Assembly (NCBI RefSeq): GCF_000003815.2
Contig: NC_049993.1
Coordinates: 5,857,686-5,921,685, forward strand
DNA: 64,000 nt
Reading direction: 5' to 3'
Origin: Branchiostoma floridae
Lineage: Eukaryota; Chordata; Leptocardii; Amphioxiformes; Branchiostomatidae
A program made the position numbers and the translations under genes. The notes below the pieces were generated by a model. That model had not been told where the DNA came from. It saw nothing but the letters and a program-made list of their open reading frames with translations, and did no database searches. Shown here in pieces: positions 56,205-64,000 of this stretch. Numbering within the stretch: the stretch's first letter is position 1; every line of letters begins with the position of its first letter.

Positions 56205-56543
56205 CCCCTTTTGTGCTTTTTACGTCAGATATTTCAAATGCTCCTTTTTTTTATTTGAATACATTTTTACTTACGTTGGTGTGACAGGGGATACATTCAG
56301 GAAGCTGTATATTACCCTGGTAACCAGCCGTATTATAGCTCCCGAGTCTCGTCTATTCTCTCTGCAAATACATAGTATTGAAGAAAGGATAGAAGAATCG
56401 GGAGCTATAATACGGCTGGATATCAGGCTAGCTATATATAGCTTATCAATGTTTCTATTTCTCCCCAGGAGCATTACCAATTCTGCTACCAGGTGGCGCT
56501 TGCGTACTTGGCCTCATTCGACACTTATGCAAACTTCAAGTGA
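41765..56543 (+). CDS. Receptor tyrosine phosphatase with PAN plus Tie-type ectodomain (28 exons)
   Basis: Complete gene coding 1430 residues; all exons join in phase. Signal peptide [18 protein letters not shown], then PAN/apple, Ig, Ig, three EGF, two Ig, FN3, TM, linker, PTP D1 and PTP D2. Tie2-like stretches are [13 protein letters not shown] in Ig1, [15 protein letters not shown] in EGF1, and [19 protein letters not shown] in EGF2. The last is nearly the same as human Tie2 ([19 protein letters not shown], from memory). It is a tandem paralogue of the gene at 19142-37064. It is predicted to oppose tyrosine kinase signalling under control of a Tie-like ligand (inference). A 100-N gap lies in one D1 intron but not at the ectodomain-phosphatase junction. 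Confidence 0.92.
42204..42452 (+). other. PAN/apple domain exon
   Basis: A symmetric phase 1-1 exon directly after the signal peptide. It reads [13 protein letters not shown], then [20 protein letters not shown], then RICHLSRE. The cysteine pattern C-x3-C-x8-C...C and the ECARRC helix are typical of PAN/apple modules, which bind proteins or carbohydrate. Neither vertebrate Tie receptors nor the first phosphatase gene has this domain. Confidence 0.85.
45889..45965. repeat. (GAGT)n simple repeat
   Basis: Tandem GAGT units between the two Ig exons downstream of EGF3, ending about 37 bp before exon 46003. Confidence 0.95.
46364..46515 (-). repeat. Interspersed repeat C, copy 2
   Basis: Inverted relative of 26720-26877, in the intron between the last Ig and FN3 exons of the second phosphatase gene. 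The two copies sit in different introns, so they are separate insertions rather than leftovers of the gene duplication. Confidence 0.6.
47497..48577 (+). other. TM, juxtamembrane and linker exons, second phosphatase gene
   Basis: TM exon 47497-47593 ([20 protein letters not shown]), basic juxtamembrane exon 47702-47772 (phase 2-1), and a further 60-nt exon 48518-48577 encoding a Pro-rich linker with a [10 protein letters not shown] motif. The YDEI tyrosine sits in a Pro-rich acidic context and may be an SH2 or SH3 docking site (inference). The first phosphatase gene has no counterpart of the 60-nt exon. Confidence 0.8.
49218..49610. mobile_element. MITE with about 33-bp inverted ends and TA flanks
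   Basis: Left arm GGCCATGTTGATTTGATTAT and onwards; the right arm is its reverse complement with one or two changes, ending ACGTGGCC then T. TA dinucleotides flank both sides (49216-49217, 49611-49612), as in Tc1/mariner-type MITEs. It starts 14 bp after the donor of the first D1-side exon (49203), so an RNA hairpin could form close to that donor. Confidence 0.65.
50089..50188. other. Assembly gap (100 N)
   Basis: Exactly 100 N, the usual placeholder for a gap of unknown size, in the intron between exons 49896-49980 and 50258-50334. Confidence 0.99.
50812..50875. repeat. (CT)n-rich simple repeat
   Basis: Pyrimidine-rich run in the D1 intron after exon 50632-50766. Confidence 0.9.
51345..51790 (-). 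mobile_element. LINE 3' end: ORF2 C-terminus plus hexamer tail
   Basis: The minus strand encodes [20 protein letters not shown], then [18 protein letters not shown] and [14 protein letters not shown], the C-terminus of a CR1/L2-like reverse transcriptase, intact over about 110 codons. The 3' tail is (ATACAG)n (plus-strand TATCTG units at about 51335-51355). A 5'-truncated insertion in the intron between exons 51142-51279 and 52180-52334. Confidence 0.8.
53303..53478 (+). repeat. Tandem duplication of an acceptor plus exon start
   Basis: A unit of 91 bp (intron end, AG acceptor and the first 43 coding bases) occurs twice: acceptors precede 53344 and 53435. Using the first acceptor leads through the duplicated intron sequence to an in-frame stop, and the offset of 91 is not a multiple of 3. 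Only the second acceptor gives a working exon. Confidence 0.9.
55023..55219. mobile_element. Small inverted-repeat element (197 bp)
   Basis: Ends ATACGAGCGATCGC and GCGATCGCTCGTAT are perfect 14-bp inverted repeats. No duplication of the target could be defined. It lies in a D2 intron. Confidence 0.5.
56136..56202. repeat. (TG)n microsatellite next to a splice donor
   Basis: A long TG run starts about 10 bp after the donor at 56127 of the penultimate exon. Variation in its length could affect splicing of that exon (inference). Confidence 0.95.
56313..56430. mobile_element. MITE of the TAGCC/9-bp group (118 bp)
   Basis: The inner inverted repeat CCAGCCGTATTATAGCTCCC is perfect on both sides; the outer ends are TACCCTGG and, reversed, TAGCCTGA. 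The flanks GCTGTATAT and GCTATATAT match a 9-bp duplication with one change. It is in the last intron, 38 bp before the final exon. Confidence 0.75.
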
Positions 56544-58875
56544 GGTTTTTGTCACCAAGATTTGGGCAGAGCTTCTTCAAAAAACATTCCAGTTAAGTTT
56601 GTTCGGAAATGTTGCAAATAGATAGATACAGGCTATTGCATCCAATTGCAATTGTTTGTTATTTCCATTTTGAAGTCAGTTTTCTTACTACTTATTATAT
56701 TAAATAAGATATAAATCATGTTTGATATATTGTATCCGTAACTCTTTCCATATATAGTGGATACATTTTGAAGATATCGCTTCATTAGCATCTCAGTGTT
56801 CATTAGACGTATGGAATGTTTTCAGGAACTAGTTGAGACATGCATGTTGATGTTGAAACATATACATGATCTTCTCATTGATGACGTTTGGGTTGATTAA
56901 TGAAATCTTCGAAGAAGTTAGTAGGTTTATCTTATTCCATTTCAGCATTATTTTAGATGTTGCAATAGTGTATAACATTACATCAACGTCGTCTACAGGC
57001 ATTTTGTATGTTGTTTTATTTTTTTTATTTATGTGGCATTTATGTGTTTTTCGTCTTATATTAAATGCTTACTCTCATATTCATATATCAGATTTATCTA
57101 CTACGGAAGATAAATCGTTTTATACGAGAGTGTATTTTAAGCAAATAGTGCAACATATTGTTTGAATCATAAAGTACTATTTTCGTAATGTTCATTCATG
57201 TACTACATATGTACTTATGGAATTATTTACATCATCGATGAGGTTATAGTATATTAAGTATAACAAGCAAGCAAAGCCGAGTCTTATGTTGGGTCGTGTA
57301 AGACGATATCAATTCTGAAGTTAGCTGCTAGTTATTTTATTTCAACAAACGCACTACTTTATTATTTGATACTCATAAAGACGTCTATTGTCACTTTATT
57401 ATTTCATATTCATAAAGAAGGCTTGATGCAAGAATAACTTTTCGTGTCTTCTTTATTCATTTGTTGTTGTTTTTTTATTATATGCGAGGTGGAATTTCCG
57501 CGCGCCGTGTTGAAATATTTTACTTAACAACTTTGTCGGGCACTCATTTTCGCCGTGTTAAATATTCAAACCTCTCATCCAGCATAGCCGGTACCGACTG
57601 TCACAGCTCTCGGAACATTCCTTTTCAAACTATAATGGGGGTGTCAAAACCTAATTTACACGTCTTTCATACGACCTCACGTTCTTTCTTTGATGTCCAT
57701 TGCAGAAACTGCTCTTATGTTTATCAAACCAGGAATACTATTCCATACTTTTGTACTGATTTGATAAAAAGAATATTTGATAAAACTAAGAACATGTCGT
57801 CTAGAATGGAACAATCCATCAAGTACATGATAGTGATTCTCGATGGTCTTGGAGGGTCACTCCTCCTAATGGTTCTGGAGGTAGAGAAAGAGCAAAACAA
57901 CGTCTAGACGAAGCATTCGTTAGGATCAAACTGGGAAGTGATCCTGTTGACATATATTTCATCCGGTACAAGGTAAGAACTTACGTTCTTGTCGGTTTTG
58001 TCACATTTTAAAAACGTACTTCACATGAAGATCGCCCATCGCTGTTTTCAGTAATGCATGCGCGTCACTGGGACCGCTCATTTCGTTTTCCCGCAGTGAC
58101 TTTATTCAGGATTAAACCTTGTCACTAGTTATAATGAATATGCAGATGATTTGCTACATGGTACGTTCACCAATTCTTCTGAAATGTGTTCATAGCGCAG
58201 TCTTGCTTTCCCTGGTGATACTCTGAACCTTAAAACGTATACAGATGAAATATTTTGTGATAAAACGATAGGTCTAGTACTTGTTTTTCTGGCAAAGAAT
58301 TACCACAAAACATTATCATTCAGCAACAAAAGGACACGGAACATAGATATAGCCACCCATATTCCATATTATGGATTGGCTGAACAATATTAGCAAAATC
58401 TTATTTTTTTTGTATAGCCACACATTATTTATGGATTAGGTACACATTACGTACATGTTACAAGTTGCCTTCTCTTTCCCTCCTAGAGTTTAGACCAACC
58501 ACTATAAGATGTCGACTTTTCTAGTCTTTGATATTTTCGCACCAACGTACGTCTAATAGTTCCGTTGTCATTTTGTTGTTCTCGTCAAGTCTCGTATCGT
58601 GTGTTTTGCCATGCGAAGTAACATTCTTGCTATTAATAACTTATACTTCCTTTATTGGAACACGGTTTCAATTACAGAAACAGACCTGGAACAAAATTGG
58701 ATTTTCGGGGATTCGTCAATTTAGATTCCATATATTTCCACATTTTGCAAGTAAACATTTAATCTGTCATCTGAAAAACCTGAGTCAATGATGTCGTTTG
58801 CAGAACAAGTTTTGAAAATAAACTGTTAATAGAATTTCTCTTTTTTTTTTCTTTAGACGATAAACGGGGAGAAAC
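56544..58875. other. Intergenic region before the third phosphatase-type gene
   Basis: Contains the 3' UTR of the second phosphatase gene. A good acceptor (TTTTTTCTTTAG) ends at about 58857, 18 bp before the next start codon, and a candidate leader-exon donor lies at 57973 (ACAAG then GTAAG). A 148-codon frame at 57461-57907 has no recognised similarity and is probably chance or leader sequence. Confidence 0.4.
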
Positions 58876-61800
58876 ATGAGCATTCTGTACCAGCTGTTCG
58901 TCTGGCTGTGTCTCGTCTACTCACCAGGTGAAGTAGCCATTAAGCTAAAGAATTAGATTTTTCTCAAAATGCATTCCGTCTAAATATACGCTTCTTCTAG
59001 TTACATTTATAGTACGATTTTATTTGATTTGATTTGATTTGATTTATTAGGATTGCAAGACGGTACAATACAAGTGGGTCACAGGCAAAAATAGGCTAGT
59101 TATTACAGGCCAAAGATTCATGTGATGTGATCGATCTATGACTTCTGTTTCGGAGAAAATCTAAGCGTTCACACTTAAATTGTTTCGAGAGATTCTGAAC
59201 CCATACGGCGATTGAAGAAGTTAGTTTTTTTAAACTGTGAGCGGAGTCTAAAGACATGTCTACATGTACAACAGAACCGTGAATGTTTGAATATCTGGTC
59301 TGTTTTAATTGCAGCCTTACTAGTATATTCGTGCGTAAGTACCGAAGCAGGTGCCCCCAATACATCCCAATACAATGTATAGTACGTAGTGATCAGACAA
59401 TGGGTTAGGCGAGGTCACCGCGAAAAACCGCGAACATAAACCCACCACGAACATTTCTGCATTTACAGTAATCGTCACTTGAATACCTGCATTTTCATGT
59501 GATTACTGGTGTCGTGACAGGTCTCTGTTCTCATCGCGGCAAACGGGCTATTACCTCATTCCGGGTGACCCTGCCAGGGTCAGGGCAGGCGGTGAATGAG
59601 GTAAACGCGGGAGTTGAGGTCCACATCACCTGTGACGTCACCGGAGACCCCTCACCTGACGTCGACATCTACAAATACAGTGAAGCGGGGCAGAATCTGG
59701 GCTCTTTAAGTGCCGTATCCGATGGCAACAACTACCAAGCATTACCCAACTCTGACGTCACACAGCTGGGCATAAAGACCTACCGGTTCACCCCCGTCAT
59801 GAATGGAACATTCCGCTGTGAGAACCACGGGGATGAGATGACTCTACAGCTGATCGTCAAACGTAAGTACAACTTTGTTATGCCTTTTGTAGGCTAGATT
59901 TTTGTCTGATATAGGGTTAGTTGGCATCTAAGGTAAGCTTAAGGTACTAGTATCCTACATTTATCCTCACCATCGGTTGGCTGCGACGAGGGCGACAGTG
60001 CGTGTCAACTAGTTCACACTTTGGTTTAACATAACAAATGACGTAGAAATTTCTACGACATGCCGAGGTTGTTGATTTTTTTTAGATTAGTTTTTTTTAC
60101 TATTTTTTCACCAAAAAGATATTGTTTTTAGTACTGTTTGAAATAATTGCAGACTTGCATTCTTAAGATTTCTCCCATTGATGTGGTCAGTACCTACTTC
60201 GTGTAATGTATTCACCATGCAGACCCACCTGTTCCGTTGGACCCGCCCACCACTGCCCAGGAGGAGCAGGGTGACGTCATCGTGTACCGCAGCACGGCGT
60301 ACCGCGGAGACGGGCCTGTGGTCGCCATGGCCGTGCAGTACCGGCCGTTCGGCGGCGACGTCGACGTCTGGAACACTACGGCGGAAGTGACGGAAGACAG
60401 CTACGTCATTTCCGGTCTGCCTGTCGGAAACAGGTACAACTCCTCGACAGACTTGATAGTAAAACATTCCTGTTTTATTTGTTAAAACTTTATCTGACAT
60501 TATTAATTTCTTAACTTATAATTATTACTGAAACGTTCACCCTTGCTAAAATCAACACTCAAATTCTTGCCTACTTGAAACCAAACGTTTTCATAACTTC
60601 TTCATATTGCATTTCAACAGGTATCTTTTACCAGTATTTTCACCATCATGACCAATGTCAGATGTTTGTTTGTTTTCTGGCCGTAATTCAATTGCTCAAT
60701 ACTGTTCCTGTTCATCAGACGTTCCCGTTTTCATGTTTTCTTTTATATGTCATGTGTCATGTTTTTTTTTCCAGTAGTGCCGTTGATATAAGCCAGTTTG
60801 GTTGAGTGTGGCACCACTGTGTACTATATGTCCTTTTTGTTGTAATAAAAAAACAGGTACAAAGTGCGCCTGGTGCTGGTGCGGCCGGGGGAAGGGGGGA
60901 GAGGAGCCCCCGGTCCTGACGTCACCGTGAGGATACAGTTCATCGAGGGCGACACCTTCAGTGGTACTTCATTCAATTGTCTTTGTTTTAATCATTATGA
61001 TACAAGTTTTAATCATTACAATCAACTTTAATTTGAACTTTTTGCCGGGAGAGTTGACTTTCAAGTTCAACACCAGTCTTTCTCAGGCTAGGGCAAAATG
61101 ACTGCACTACTTTCATCACTCCATCTTATGAGCGCAAGACCCTACTCTCCAAGCAGGGTTTGGTGGGGAAGATTGTGACATTTTTATCATACGTCCCATT
61201 TTCTGTCCGCACTCTGGTGGGGAGTGCGCACAGTCAATGGTGTATATAATAAAAATGTCACAATCTTTTCGACCAACCTCTGCTTATAGAGTACTTGACC
61301 CAGTTAGTAGATAAAATGTGTCAGGTAGCTTGTGACGTCCCCCGTCTCTGTTCAGGGACGTCTGTTTGATATTAGTATTCCACAAAAACAAGCCATGGAC
61401 TTTTCCCCATCAAAGTTTTGAGAACTTTCATTTGATTCAAACTTTCTCCAACTCTTTACCGCTCACGGGTATTTCAGGGTCGGTGATCGTCGGATCGCTC
61501 CTCGGAATCATTATATTGGCTGTACTGACGGTCGCCATCTTACACACGGTCTACAAAGCAAGGTGTGTGTGCGTTGTTTGTCCTATCGCTAGCTCTACAC
61601 ATCTATCATTAAGTTGTCGACCATCCTATTAGCTTAGTACCTACAATTAGTTAAAGTGTATCTTGTTGTCTCTGCATATGTCTGTTATGTCTGTTATCAG
61701 TGACCTGTACCTAGCCCGTCGAGGCATAAATGTACAATAAAGGTATTTCATTCATTCACTGATTCATTAATCATGTACGATGATTATCAGCCTACCTTCC

Positions 61801-62870
61801 CAGAACTAGATATAGGCATAAATTTTATTTTGTGACAATTAGTCCCGTTAGCGTATGTCACATGGCTTTACCAATTACTCAATATTTTCTCTTCGGGAAA
61901 ATGGCTGACACTAAAGTTTACCTTTACCATATACTTACGTGGACGCTAATGAAGATTAGTGGCACGTCTAAGTTTATTTGGTTTGTATTTTTTTAGGAAA
62001 GAGGAAAACATGTTCGCGCTTGCCACTTTTCAGCTGGAGAGGGGAGAGCTAACCTCCATTCCGAAAGGTAGAGTGGATAGTTTGTAGTATTTTACATACA
62101 TACATACATACATATTCATACTCGAGTCATTATCGAGTTCAAGCATTGACAAAGTTCTGCTTCCATTGTGCTCTATCTTTCATCAGTTCAAAAGATAACG
62201 AAATTTTCTTTAAAGTATAAATGGAATAGTAGAGTGTTAACATTAAGATAAAATGAGTATTATGAAAGGAAATAAGGGTATTCTGAGATTGAACCATACA
62301 CAACAAAACACACACAAAACTCTGAATAGATTGAAAAATAACGAAACAGCATGGTTAAGGGGCAGACTTTTGGAGTGGTAGTGTGAATATTTTGTGGGAG
62401 CGCTGATTTGCGGTTTCTAATATGGGCTGAGAGTCTGTATGCTGGGAAAGGGAGTCTGCAAAGGAGGCTACATGGTAACCTCCATAGCAGGCTCTCTATG
62501 GCCTTTTTTGGCACTTTTGCTTAGAATGGCCGGCTGTCAGAAAAGGCCAGCAATCAGCGACCCAGTACAAAAAGAAATGACCAGCAAAAGTGCCAAAAAA
62601 GGCCATAGAGAGCCTGCTATGGAGGCTAACTACATGGCTTATACATATAGGTTTTTCCTTTGAATTCTGGATCTTGTAGACTGAACAACGCTAACATCGT
62701 CATAAGTCCACCGACTATTTTCCCCTGCAGAGATGACGGGAAAGCGCCTCGCCTACCTGCGGCTGCACACAGGGGAGTGGAAGAAAACCGGGACATACCG
62801 GGTGGAGGCGGAGGAGCTGGACAAGTACATGGAGACCACAGGGTTCGACGGGCTCATCTGGCAGTTCGAG
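58876..62870 (+). CDS. Third paralogue: short Ig-FN3 receptor, probable phosphatase (5' part, 7 exons in window)
   Basis: Exons 58876-58927 (signal peptide MSILYQLFVWLCLVYS), 59521-59862 Ig, 60223-60433 and 60857-60963 FN3 halves, 61478-61562 TM, 61997-62067 juxtamembrane, 62731-62870 linker. They join in phase into 336 codons; the rest lies beyond the window. The Ig matches the last Ig of the other two phosphatase genes, and the FN3 has GDGPVVAMAV and [32 protein letters not shown] aligns with the helix just before D1 in the other two (PLDQLVEYVKKQHANSDAGF), so a PTP domain is expected next. It lacks the N-terminal Ig and EGF domains. The FN3 donor may be 60960 or 60963. Confidence 0.82.
59020..59380 (-). 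mobile_element. LINE 3' end fragment with (ATCAA)n tail
   Basis: Plus-strand TTTGATTTGATTTGATTTGATTT (about 59020-59045) is the reverse of a pentamer tail. The adjacent minus strand reads a short coding-like stretch with RLDFLRNRSHRSI. It lies in intron 1 of the third paralogue. Family uncertain. Confidence 0.5.
61146..61290. mobile_element. Hairpin MITE (about 145 bp)
   Basis: Arms containing GAAGATTGTGACATTTTTAT and its reverse complement lie at about 61166-61187 and 61248-61268 and extend outwards imperfectly (CAAGCAGGGTTTGGT against ACCAACCTCTGCTT). The centre has a second small palindrome. It is in the intron before the TM exon of the third paralogue. Confidence 0.65.
62476..62628. mobile_element. 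MITE of the TAGCC/9-bp group (153 bp)
   Basis: Inverted ends of about 43 bp, starting TAACCTCCATAGCAGGCTCT and ending with the reverse complement (one mismatch near the tip, giving TAGCC). The flanking repeats GCTACATGG and ACTACATGG indicate a 9-bp duplication. It lies in the intron before exon 62731. Confidence 0.85.
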
Positions 62871-62899
62871 GTGACAAACATTTCTTATATGTTCTCTTG

Positions 62900-62981
62900 T
62901 TACCTTCACCAAGAAGGTTATACTAGTATTCATCTTCATGAAAATGGAGATGTTGTTTTAGGTGTGTCTGTCTTTGTGCCT

Positions 62982-63043
<62 letters not shown>

Positions 63044-63245
63044 CCGGGTTTTTGTGGTCAGCATAACTCAAGAACTTCCGTATGGATTATGAGGATATGT
63101 AGTATGTGGGTAGGTGTTGGGAAGACAAAGGTCATGGTCAATTCTGGGCCTCCTGGTGTATGACCTTGGTACTGCAGCAGAACTATTTTTTGTATATTTT
63201 GACCTGGACGTGCTATGGCTATGCTCTTTTTTAAGATACTCAAGT
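62900..63245 (+). mobile_element. Family B element fragment with (TG)n
   Basis: Starts TACCTTCACCAAGAAGGTTA, has a TG microsatellite at 62983-63040, then ATAACTCAAGAACTTCCGTA and GTACTGCAGCAGAAC. These are the same landmarks, in the same order, as the first part of 15707-16616. It begins about 30 bp after the donor of exon 62731-62870. Confidence 0.7.
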
Positions 63246-64000
63246 GCTATTCTTCCAGTGAATAGCAGACTGAGGTAGACTACTATATATTAGTATATTA
63301 TGGTCCAAGAGGACTGCACAAAGACACACAAAAGGATATTTCATCAAGAGTAACTCTTTAATGAAACAACTCACGCACTTCTGAGCACACAAAAGGGTAA
63401 AATAATATACCTCGCCCACTATTCCCAACTGTCCATGACTAGCAGTATTGATACAGCGATGATACAGCAAAGAGTTGGTTAACAAAATTTTTGGTGACAC
63501 AACAGGATGTGAAGATATAGTCACTACTAGCTTGAATTAGATATATAGAGAGACTACTAGTAGTGCACTAGTAATTACAAGTGCCAAATTGACAACTCCC
63601 TGTCTATAAGCAACGTTAAGTACAGAAACGTGAAGAGTAAGTACGTGTAGTGGCTCATTAGGGTGCGACAATGTTGTCACTGAAATGTTTGAATCAAATA
63701 TGTAGAAATATGCAACAGACAATACAATCTTCATTGGGCATGTGATATACAAATATACAACAATAGTGGTTCATTAATTCCTCAACGGTACAAAAAGCAA
63801 GGCGGTTATATGGAGACCTCCTTGACTAAGTAACAATAAAGATATGGTAAAACAACATTAAGGTTCGGATAAAGGAATGTATATATACATACTGTACATA
63901 TATATTTGACCCAAGAGAATATGTTCACATTGTCCCTGCTAGTATATATGGAATGTACACAGCATACATGTATGTAATTGGCACTAAGCCTCATTAAGCA
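63246..64000. other. Intron sequence of the third paralogue
   Basis: No exon with a PTP signature and no clear repeat was seen; it is taken as intron continuing to the window end. Confidence 0.5.

Larger units (their letters stand above)
53822..56543 (+). other. PTP D2 domain, second phosphatase gene (probable pseudophosphatase)
   Basis: Exons 53822-53921, 54234-54313, 54758-54892, 55389-55514, 55697-55854, 55991-56126, 56469-56543. The P-loop HCINGVGRSG keeps Cys and Arg, but the WPD loop reads WPSGRS, lacking the general acid. [20 protein letters not shown] closely follows R2B-family D2 domains. It ends FDTYANFK, like FDTYANFG of the first phosphatase. Confidence 0.9.

Noticed and set aside
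57461-57907. 148-codon open frame between the second and third phosphatase-type genes
   Set aside because: No similarity recognised and AT-rich composition like the surrounding intergenic DNA. A leader-exon donor lies nearby, but coding function cannot be supported.

Overview
The window is chordate-like genomic DNA, most probably from an amphioxus (Branchiostoma). This rests on small phase-conserved exons with GT..AG introns, dense short repeats (tRNA-derived SINEs, MITEs, LINE 3' ends), and protein-coding exons that read as recognisable relatives of vertebrate Tie receptors, receptor tyrosine phosphatases and UNC93. The species call is inference. Three N runs (9113-9468, 12367-13279, 50089-50188) interrupt the sequence.

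Layout: (1) 1-4586, + strand: the 3' part of a Tie/TEK-like receptor tyrosine kinase (end of an FN3 domain, a TSP1 domain, TM, kinase, short acidic tail). (2) 5829-7992, - strand: a complete three-coding-exon UNC93-like membrane protein. (3) about 8-19 kb: a repeat-rich gap between genes, with LINE fragments, two near-identical copies of a composite repeat carrying different insertions, SINEs and MITEs. (4) 19142-37064, +: a complete 27-exon receptor with a Tie-type ectodomain (Ig, Ig, three EGF, two Ig, FN3), TM, and tandem protein tyrosine phosphatase domains. (5) 41765-56543, +: a complete 28-exon paralogue with the same Tie-type ectodomain, preceded by a PAN/apple domain, again with tandem phosphatase domains. 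(6) 58876 to beyond the window end, +: a third, reduced paralogue (one Ig, one FN3, TM, juxtamembrane region leading towards a phosphatase domain).

The main discovery candidate is this locus as a system. A Tie-like kinase lies in tandem with at least two, probably three, receptors that carry Tie-type extracellular regions fused to R2B-like (PTPRK/M/T/U-like) tandem phosphatase domains. The kinase and phosphatase genes have homologous FN3, TM and first juxtamembrane exons with identical intron phases, so the point where the catalytic cassette was exchanged can be placed at one phase-1 intron. In vertebrates Tie2 is opposed by a separate phosphatase receptor (VE-PTP/PTPRB) with an unrelated FN3-only ectodomain. 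Here kinase and phosphatase may read the same class of extracellular cue through homologous ectodomains. That functional reading is inference. The domain architecture is read directly from the exons, with splice phases that sum to whole codons in every gene.

Most non-coding sequence is introns and repeats. No CRISPR array, rRNA or convincing tRNA gene was seen.
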